A DNA stretch of 10,893 bases from Paracoccaceae bacterium (GTDB taxonomy: Bacteria > Pseudomonadota > Alphaproteobacteria > Rhodobacterales > Rhodobacteraceae), in NCBI GenBank assembly GCA_024644285.1, contig JAHELH010000053.1, positions 1 through 10,893 on the forward strand, given 5' to 3'. A model generated the notes under the pieces. That model saw only the letters and a list, made by a program, of their open reading frames with translations. It made no database searches and was not told the DNA's origin. Each line of letters begins with the position of its first letter. The first letter of the stretch is position 1. Below, piece by piece: positions 6,497-10,893 of this stretch. The position numbers were made by a program, and so were the translations under genes.

Positions 6497-6683
6497 GATT
6501 TCGGCTTTCTGAAGGCAGGGTCTCAGCCCATCTTGATCATACATCAGGCGGGGTCAAACCCCAAGCCTGCAGGGGCGCCAGGCAGGCCCACCGGGGCAGC
6601 GCGGGGCAGTCCGCCAGGGCGACAAGGCAGCGCGCGGGACGCGGGCGGGTGGGCGGGGCGGCCCGCGCGCTGCCGCCCCCGGA
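6497..6683. other. 187-base gap between dctM and uxaA
   Basis: This is the longest gap in the - strand block. Besides the large stem-loop at 6626-6674 it has a small hairpin, GGGGT-CAA-ACCCC (6550-6562), and a GCCTGC/GCAGGC pair (6565-6570 and 6582-6587). I see no convincing promoter for uxaA and no coding sequence. The gap separates the transport genes from the enzyme genes and is where differential expression would be set. Confidence 0.5.
6626..6674. other. 13-bp perfect stem-loop with G-quadruplex motif in the loop
   Basis: GGCAGCGCGCGGG (6626-6638) and CCCGCGCGCTGCC (6662-6674) are perfect inverse complements separated by 23 bases. On the - strand transcript the hairpin starts about 10 bases after the dctM stop (6684-6686). 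It could act as a terminator or 3' stabiliser of the transporter message, but no U-run follows it. The loop holds GGGCGGGTGGGCGGGG (6643-6658) on the + strand, a four-tract G-quadruplex pattern with single-base loops. The + strand is the template for this operon. Confidence 0.75.
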
Positions 6684-8312
6684 CTATTTCAGCAGAACCT
6701 CGACAATCGGCGGCCAGATCAGCAGCACGGACAGCGCCATGATCTGGATGCAGATGAACGGCAGGAAGCCCTTGAAGATGTCGGTCAGCGAGATATGCGG
6801 CGGCGCCACCGATTTCAGGTAGAACGCCGCCGGACCAAAGGGCGGCGACAGGAAGCTGACCTGCATGTTCATGCAGAACAGCACCCCGAACCACACCGAC
6901 AGGTACTTCGGCTGCAGCTCGCCGAACAGGCCGATCTCCTCGATCGGCAGGCGCTGCACGATGGGCAGGAACACCGGGATGATCAGCAGCACGATGCCGA
7001 CCCAGTCCATGAACGCCCCCATGAACAGCAGGATCAGCATCATCATCAGCAGGATGCCCATGGTCGGCAGGTCCGAGCCGATGATCAGGTTGGCGACATA
7101 GGTCGGCCCGCCGGCGATAGTATAGGCCCCGGCCAGCGCGGCCGCGCCGATGGTCACCCAGATGATCGTGCCGGTCGATTTCATCGTCCGCATCAGGCTG
7201 TCCCAGACCAGCGCGAAGGAGGCCTCGCCGCGCAGAAGCGCGATCACGAAGACCGCCACCGCGCCCATGCCGGCCGCTTCGGTGATCCCGGTGATGCCGC
7301 CATAGATCGACCCCAGAACCACCCCGATCACCACGATGGGCGGCACCAGCCCCTTGCCCATGCGCCAGCCCGTTGCCGTCCGCCCCCGGCCGAAGACGAA
7401 GAACGCCAGCAGCAGCGACACCACCACGATGCCGCCGAACCACGGGACGTAATCCGGCGTGCCCCAGAAAATATCGTCGACATTCTCGCGCGCCACGTTC
7501 TGGCCGCTCAGCGTGAAGAACAGCGCGCGCAGGAACAGGATCGTCGAAAAGCCAGCGAGCAGCACGTTGAGGAAGGCGAGGAACAGCTTGCCCTTTTCGC
7601 GCCCCGCCGGCTCTCCGGGCACCGGGTCGGGCAGCGGCGCCAGGCTCGGGGTAATCTGGGTGCGGATGATGATGTAGATGATGATGAAGCTCGCCAGCAT
7701 GAAGCCGGGCACGAAAGCCGCGGTGAACAGGGCTTTGATCGAGGTTTCCGTGATCAGCCCGTAGATGATCAGCACGATCGAGGGCGGGATCATCGTCCCC
7801 AGCGACCCGCTGGCGCAGATCGTGCCGATGGCGAGGTTCTGGTTGTAGCCCAGCCGCAGCATCTGCGGCAGCGCGATCAGGCCCAGCAGCACCACCTCGC
7901 CGCCGATGATGCCAGACATCGCCGCCATGATCACGGCCATGATCGAGGTCACCACGGCGATGCCGCCGCGCAGCCCGCTCATCCAGACGTTCAGCGACGA
8001 ATACATCGACTTGGCGATGCCCGACCGCTCCAGCAGCGCGGCCATGAAAATGAAGAGCGGGATGGATATCAGCACGTAATCCGTGAGCAGACCGTATATC
8101 TTCTGGGCCAGGATGTTCAGCGGCCCCGACCCCGGCCGCCCGGTCAGGATGCCGTCGCCGAAAGCCAGCGGGTTCATCAGCAGGCCGGGCTCGAACTTCA
8201 TCACCAGCACCAGCACCGCCAGGATGGCCGAGGCCATGCCCAGCGGCATGCCGATGGCCAAGAGCACCAGCAGGCTGAGCATCAGGACAAGAGAGATCGT
8301 TCCGATGTCCAT
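6684..8312 (-). CDS. dctM: TRAP transporter large permease (DctM-type)
   Basis: This is a very hydrophobic 542-residue protein of the DctM family, which forms the Na+-coupled solute channel of TRAP transporters in the inner membrane. Family hallmarks include IGMPLGMASAILA near residue 20, IPLFIFMAALLERSG (84-98), the GEVVLLGLIALPQM segment (138-151), and ASGSLGTMIPPSIVLIIYG (167-185). It is longer than the common form of about 430 residues. Most of the difference is a segment at about 220-330 containing a charged loop (GEPAGREKGK) and two more hydrophobic helices, as in some large M subunits. The ATG overlaps the dctQ stop by one base (TGATG), so the two permeases should be co-translated. The TAG stop is followed by a strong hairpin. 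The solute is unknown but probably an organic acid. Confidence 0.93.
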   Translation of the reverse strand: MDIGTISLVLMLSLLVLLAIGMPLGMASAILAVLVLVMKFEPGLLMNPLAFGDGILTGRPGSGPLNILAQKIYGLLTDYVLISIPLFIFMAALLERSGIAKSMYSSLNVWMSGLRGGIAVVTSIMAVIMAAMSGIIGGEVVLLGLIALPQMLRLGYNQNLAIGTICASGSLGTMIPPSIVLIIYGLITETSIKALFTAAFVPGFMLASFIIIYIIIRTQITPSLAPLPDPVPGEPAGREKGKLFLAFLNVLLAGFSTILFLRALFFTLSGQNVARENVDDIFWGTPDYVPWFGGIVVVSLLLAFFVFGRGRTATGWRMGKGLVPPIVVIGVVLGSIYGGITGITEAAGMGAVAVFVIALLRGEASFALVWDSLMRTMKSTGTIIWVTIGAAALAGAYTIAGGPTYVANLIIGSDLPTMGILLMMMLILLFMGAFMDWVGIVLLIIPVFLPIVQRLPIEEIGLFGELQPKYLSVWFGVLFCMNMQVSFLSPPFGPAAFYLKSVAPPHISLTDIFKGFLPFICIQIMALSVLLIWPPIVEVLLK

Positions 8313-9217
8313 CAGTGGTCCGCCTTCTTCTGGTCGCCCTGGATCGCGCCGCGGGTGACGTCCATGTCGCCGACGCCCTCGTCGCCGACCATCTCGCGCA
8401 GAATGCGCAGCTCTTCCTCGTCGATGTCATCGGCGGCGGTGTGGATCACCGGCTCGGCGTTCCAGTCCGAAACCAGGTTGATGACCGCCTGAATGGCGAC
8501 AAGCGCCACCACGAACAGGATCATCGGCTTCAGCGTCGCGGGGATCGGTGGGTCGAAGGCGGTGCCGAAGGTCTCCCACCGGTGCAGCTTGCTCAGCGCC
8601 TCGCCATAGCCGCCGTAGATCAGGAAGAATGCGAAGGCGAGGATCAGCAAGGTCGAGATGCAGTCGAACAGACGCTGCAGCCAGCGCGGGCAGATGTCAT
8701 ACAGAAGGAAGATGCGGATGTGGCTGCGTTGCTGCATGGCGTAGAGCCCGGCGCAAAGAAACACGAACCCTGCCAACCACAGCGACAGTTCGTTGGCCCA
8801 GAGCGTCGGCGCCTCGAAGACATAGCGCAGGATCACCTCGTAGATCATCACGACGACCAGCAGCACGATCAGCATCATCGTCACCCGCCCGATGAAGACC
8901 GACAACTTGTCCATCGCGCGCCAGCTCTCATACTCCATCGCCGCCCGATTCACCGAGCGGATGCCGAAAAAGCCGAAGACCGGAATACCGATCAACGCCA
9001 GCCAGTCGATCCAGTCGGACTCGCCGCCAAATGGCCCGCCCAAGCCCGGGGTCACGTCGTTGCGCCTGTGCAGGCCGCGCAGGTTGTCAGCCTGGCTTCC
9101 GTCGGGGGGGATGAAATCCAGGATGAAGGCTGGAAAATGCCAGACCAGCCATCCCGCGCACAGGATGAAAAGAAAGGGTATCAGCCACTCGACCGTATTG
9201 ACGGACTTTTCGTGCAT
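8312..9217 (-). CDS. dctQ: TRAP transporter small permease (DctQ-type) with N-terminal extension
   Basis: The 301-residue protein carries a DctQ core from about residue 103 (MDKLSVFIGR...VILRYVF...LWANELSLWLAG), with four hydrophobic helices. Normal DctQ proteins have 160-200 residues. Here about 100 extra residues precede the core, with two more hydrophobic segments (about 11-33 and 72-89) joined by a polar, Gly/Pro-rich loop. A hydrophilic acidic tail (DDIDEEELRILREM) follows the last helix. The ATG at 9215-9217 is supported by a strong GGGGGAGGGG ribosome site, so the extension is real coding sequence. The small subunit pairs with DctM to form the membrane complex that receives solute from the periplasmic binding protein. 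The gene sits between dctP (101-base gap with a hairpin) and dctM (1-base overlap). Confidence 0.9.
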   Translation of the reverse strand: MHEKSVNTVEWLIPFLFILCAGWLVWHFPAFILDFIPPDGSQADNLRGLHRRNDVTPGLGGPFGGESDWIDWLALIGIPVFGFFGIRSVNRAAMEYESWRAMDKLSVFIGRVTMMLIVLLVVVMIYEVILRYVFEAPTLWANELSLWLAGFVFLCAGLYAMQQRSHIRIFLLYDICPRWLQRLFDCISTLLILAFAFFLIYGGYGEALSKLHRWETFGTAFDPPIPATLKPMILFVVALVAIQAVINLVSDWNAEPVIHTAADDIDEEELRILREMVGDEGVGDMDVTRGAIQGDQKKADH

Positions 9218-9273
9218 GTCCCCTCCCCCTGCCCGGTTTCGGGCCGCGCGCTTGGTCGTTATCTCTGGAAGGA

Positions 9274-9301
9274 GCCGGATCCCGCCATTACGGGATCCGG
9301 C
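9274..9301 (-). other. 11-bp stem-loop in the dctP-dctQ gap
   Basis: GCCGGATCCCG (9274-9284) and CGGGATCCGGC (9291-9301) form a perfect 11-bp stem around a 6-base loop. On the transcript it begins 16 bases after the dctP stop codon. No U-run follows on the - strand. TRAP and ABC operons often have such a hairpin after the binding-protein gene, protecting or partly ending the message so that the binding protein is made in excess. That role is inferred here. The rest of the 9218-9317 gap holds only the dctQ ribosome site. Confidence 0.7.
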
Positions 9302-9317
9302 GGAGCGTCATATCAGC

Positions 9318-10331
9318 CTATTCGGCGACAAGGCCCAGCTGCTTGAGATAGGTCATGTGGCTCGCAACCAGAGCCTCGGCTTCCGGCGTCGTGGCGAATT
9401 CGGGCCAGGTCGCCTGCGCCGCGGCGCGGAAGGCGGACAGATCCTCGGGCGACCATTCGTAAAGCGTCACACCCTGCTCGCGCAGCGTGGCGGCGGCTTC
9501 GGCATTGGCCTTCTCGAAGGTCAGCGCGGTCTGCAGCGCCAGCTTCTGCATCGCGGTATCCATGATGCGGCGATGATGCTCGGGCATCGCGTCCCAGACC
9601 GTCTTGTTGCAGGCCAGGTGGTCCGACGGCATCGAGTGGAAGCCGGGGAAATTGGCGTGCTTGGCGATGTCGTAAAGACCCAGGCCCTGGTTGTTGGCCA
9701 GTCCCGACGCATCGGCGCCGTCGATGATGCCGGTTTCCAGAGCGGTGAAGATCTCGGTGAAGTCCATCACGATGGGCGAGGCGCCCAGCTTCTCGAAGAT
9801 CTTGGTCTCCATGCCCGGGGGCGAGCGGAACTTCCAGTTCTTCAGGTCGTCCGGCCCGGCGATCGGCTTGGTCGAGGCAAAGCTTTCCTGGCCATAGACC
9901 CACCAGCCGATCAGCTGCATGTCGTACTTGTTGTATAGCTCCTGCGCTGCGGCAAGCCCGTCACCGTAATACAGCCAGCTCAGCTGCTGATAGGGGGTGG
10001 AATAGCCGCCCATGATGTCGCCGACGAACTGGAAGGCGGGGTTCTTGCCGGTCTGGTAGGCGCCGCCGGTCATGTCGCAGTCAAGGATCCCCGTCGCGGC
10101 GGCGTCGAAGGTCTCGACCGACTTCACGACCGAGGACGAGAAGAAGGGCTCGATCGTGATCTCGCCGTTCGACATCACCTGTACGTCGTCAAAAAATTGC
10201 TGGGCCAGTTTGCCCGACACGGTTTCCGGCGCATAGTGCGTCTGAATGCGCAAGTTGGTTTGCGCAAAAGCTCCGCCCGCGGCGACCGCCGCCACACCGG
10301 CGGCAAGCGCCGCAGTTTTCAGAAATGTCAT
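9318..10331 (-). CDS. dctP: TRAP transporter substrate-binding protein (DctP-type), periplasmic
   Basis: The mature-type protein has 337 residues. It opens with a classical signal peptide: MTFLK, a hydrophobic Ala-rich core to residue 20, and a probable cleavage after Ala-Phe-Ala (23). DctP landmarks follow: LRIQTHYAPE (27-36), SNGEITIEPFFSSS (54-67), GAYQTGKNPAFQF (90-102) and KNWKFRSPPGMETKIFEKLG (164-183). Arg169 is the residue expected to clamp the solute carboxylate. ALETGIIDGADASG completes the signature. The tyrosine/tryptophan-rich segment WLYYGDG...GWWVYGQESF recalls the 2-keto-acid/TakP-like branch, but only loosely. The start at 10329-10331 follows GGGAGGA at a good distance; a longer in-frame ATG upstream would put charged residues before the signal and has no ribosome site. 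It is the first gene of the block and is transcribed away from the GntR regulator. Confidence 0.93.
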   Translation of the reverse strand: MTFLKTAALAAGVAAVAAGGAFAQTNLRIQTHYAPETVSGKLAQQFFDDVQVMSNGEITIEPFFSSSVVKSVETFDAAATGILDCDMTGGAYQTGKNPAFQFVGDIMGGYSTPYQQLSWLYYGDGLAAAQELYNKYDMQLIGWWVYGQESFASTKPIAGPDDLKNWKFRSPPGMETKIFEKLGASPIVMDFTEIFTALETGIIDGADASGLANNQGLGLYDIAKHANFPGFHSMPSDHLACNKTVWDAMPEHHRRIMDTAMQKLALQTALTFEKANAEAAATLREQGVTLYEWSPEDLSAFRAAAQATWPEFATTPEAEALVASHMTYLKQLGLVAE

Positions 10332-10401
10332 AGAGTCCTCCCAGACGTTTGTGTTCATTGCGCGCGCCGATGGTTCTTCCCGCCTGACGCTGCGTCCGAC
10401 A

Positions 10402-10430
10402 AGCGTATCAACTGCCCGTTCATCTGCCAA
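10402..10430 (-). promoter_or_regulatory. Candidate sigma-70-type promoter for the dctP operon
   Basis: Read on the - strand, TTGGCA (10425-10430) matches the -35 consensus at five of six positions. After a 17-base spacer comes TACGCT (10402-10407), which keeps the three most conserved -10 bases (T, A, final T). Transcription would start near 10395 and leave a leader of about 64 bases before dctP. The call is by eye only. Confidence 0.35.
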
Positions 10431-10448
10431 CATAAAACCGGAATGGCC

Positions 10449-10483
10449 GAAATTTCGAAATTTCTTCCCTGTTTCAAAATTTC
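10449..10483. promoter_or_regulatory. Candidate operator: 16-bp palindrome plus a third half-site
   Basis: GAAATTTCGAAATTTC (10449-10464) is a perfect palindrome made of two GAAATTTC units. The 7-mer AAATTTC occurs a third time at 10477-10483, inside TTTCAAAATTTC. The site lies upstream of the dctP promoter candidate and just before the regulator's -10-like TATGCT (10487-10492). This is where an autoregulating GntR/FCD protein would be expected to bind. Such regulators usually bind short inverted repeats, but this motif is not one I can assign to a known protein. Confidence 0.5.
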
Positions 10484-10486
10484 AGA

Positions 10487-10492
10487 TATGCT
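10487..10492 (+). promoter_or_regulatory. Possible -10 element for the GntR regulator
   Basis: TATGCT resembles the -10 consensus TATAAT and lies about 28 bases before the proposed CTG start. No good -35 element stands 16-18 bases upstream (TTCCCT at 10465-10470 is the nearest). An activated promoter or a different start site is possible. Confidence 0.25.
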
Positions 10493-10519
10493 TGCCGATG
10501 CTGCAAAAAGGGGGCGAAG

Positions 10520-10893
10520 CTGAAGATCCAGACCTCGGATATCTACCGCGACCTGCATCTCAAGCTGACGACAGGCGCCATCCCGCAAGGCGAGAAGCTG
10601 ATGCCCGAGCCCTTGCGCGCGCAATACGGCTGTTCTGCCAACACCCTGCGCGAAGTCCTTCTTCGCCTGTCTTCCGTGGGGCTCGTGGTGTTCGAGGAAC
10701 AGCGCGGATTCCGCGCCCCGCCGCGAAGCGCCCAGCGCATTCACGACCTGACGACGTTCCGCATCCTGCTGGAGCAGGAAGGCGCCGCGCTGTCGATTCG
10801 CATGGGCGGGATCGCATGGGAAGCACAGCTTTCGGCGGCGCATCACAAGCTCGGCCATATCGAGGCGCAAATCGCCCGCAGCGGTGACGTCCG
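10520..10893 (+). CDS. GntR family transcriptional regulator, FadR/FCD type, 5' part; probable CTG start
   Basis: The frame runs off the right edge with about 124 residues visible. Counting from CTG as residue 1, the N-terminal winged helix-turn-helix spans about 5-68. It includes SDIYRDLHLKLTTGAIPQGEKL, the recognition helix region SANTLREVLLRLSSVGLV (39-56), and the wing RGFRAPP (62-68). From about residue 74 (IHDLTTFRILLEQEGAALSI) the first helices of the ligand-binding FCD domain appear. Such proteins are repressors that bind organic acids with a metal in the FCD pocket. The frame has no ATG, GTG or TTG between the TAA at 10433 and the domain. CTG at 10520-10522 sits 5 bases after AGGGGG and gives a natural N-terminus (Met-Lys-Ile-Gln-Thr-Ser). 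It is divergent from dctP and the likely regulator of the whole block. Confidence 0.82.
   Translation, partial: MKIQTSDIYRDLHLKLTTGAIPQGEKLMPEPLRAQYGCSANTLREVLLRLSSVGLVVFEEQRGFRAPPRSAQRIHDLTTFRILLEQEGAALSIRMGGIAWEAQLSAAHHKLGHIEAQIARSGDV

Larger units (their letters stand above)
10332..10519. promoter_or_regulatory. Divergent intergenic regulatory region between dctP and the GntR regulator
   Basis: These 188 bases separate two genes transcribed in opposite directions and turn sharply AT-rich at about 10431-10490. They hold the candidate promoters and the palindromic sites listed separately, plus the ribosome sites of both genes (dctP: GGGAGGA at about 10337-10343 on the - strand; regulator: AGGGGG at 10509-10514 on the + strand). 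Small reading frames across it look like shadows without family character. Confidence 0.75.

Noticed and set aside
6544..8430. Long - strand open frame (628 codons) overlapping dctM in another frame
   Set aside because: It shares the strand but not the frame with the clear DctM sequence, and its product is Arg/Ala/Gly-rich without membrane segments.
6795..8492. Long + strand open frame (565 codons) across dctM, rich in Gln, His, Asp and Arg
   Set aside because: Its composition is the direct antisense image of hydrophobic codons in the transporter. It has no recognisable domain or ribosome site.
10332..10433. Longer start for the TRAP binding protein (34 extra residues)
   Set aside because: It would place charged residues before the signal peptide and has no ribosome site, while the ATG at 10329-10331 has a strong one.
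10355..10870. - strand open frame (171 codons) covering the regulator region
   Set aside because: It is antisense to the GntR domain and has no motifs of its own. It also spans the divergent promoter region.
10246..10887. + strand open frame (213 codons) from inside dctP to near the window end
   Set aside because: It reads the regulator region one frame off. The GntR winged helix and FCD sequence are in the neighbouring frame.
1..10893. Search for tRNA, rRNA, CRISPR arrays, transposase genes or phage genes
   Set aside because: No cloverleaf-like segment, regularly spaced repeat, terminal inverted repeat pair or mobile-element protein could be seen. The gaps are short and accounted for.

Overview
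The window looks like a piece of a high-GC alphaproteobacterial chromosome, most probably from the Rhodobacterales (Roseobacter/Paracoccus-like). This rests on base composition, the tightly overlapping gene style and the mix of a TRAP transporter, a GntR/FCD regulator and oxidoreductases. The genus cannot be fixed from the sequence alone.

Layout. The left edge (2-286, + strand) holds the 3' end of a membrane fatty acid desaturase. It converges on a ten-gene block that runs entirely on the - strand, from about 10331 down to 305. In transcription order the block is: a TRAP transporter binding protein (dctP-like); an unusually long small permease (dctQ-like); a large permease (dctM-like); a UxaA-type altronate/galactarate dehydratase; a Gfo/Idh/MocA dehydrogenase; an atypical AroE-like (shikimate dehydrogenase family) protein; a phytanoyl-CoA dioxygenase (PhyH) family protein; a half-size EamA transporter; a small HD-domain (p)ppGpp-hydrolase-like protein; and a beta-hydroxyacid dehydrogenase with a Gly-Arg-Thr substrate motif. 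At the right edge a GntR/FCD regulator starts divergently (+ strand, from 10520) and runs off the window. It has no ATG, GTG or TTG start and probably begins at CTG.

How the genes fit together. The TRAP system would import an organic acid or polyol-like solute. UxaA, the two NAD(P)-dependent dehydrogenases, the AroE-like protein and the PhyH oxygenase would process it. The beta-hydroxyacid dehydrogenase would handle a small aldehyde/hydroxyacid product, and the divergent GntR protein would sense the substrate or an intermediate. The set resembles sugar-acid catabolic loci, but the combination does not match a pathway I can name and the substrate is unknown. The last six genes overlap by 4-8 bases or lie 10 bases apart, so they are probably translationally coupled.

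Non-coding structure. The window has few gaps and several carry distinctive DNA. The dctP/GntR divergent region has a 16-bp palindrome plus a third repeated half-site. The gap upstream of the Gfo/Idh gene has two back-to-back AT-rich palindromes that share a TTTCGAAA core with the first site. The dctM/uxaA gap has a 13-bp perfect stem whose loop carries a G-quadruplex motif on the + strand. The dctP/dctQ gap has an 11-bp stem-loop. No RNA genes, insertion sequences, CRISPR arrays or phage features were seen.
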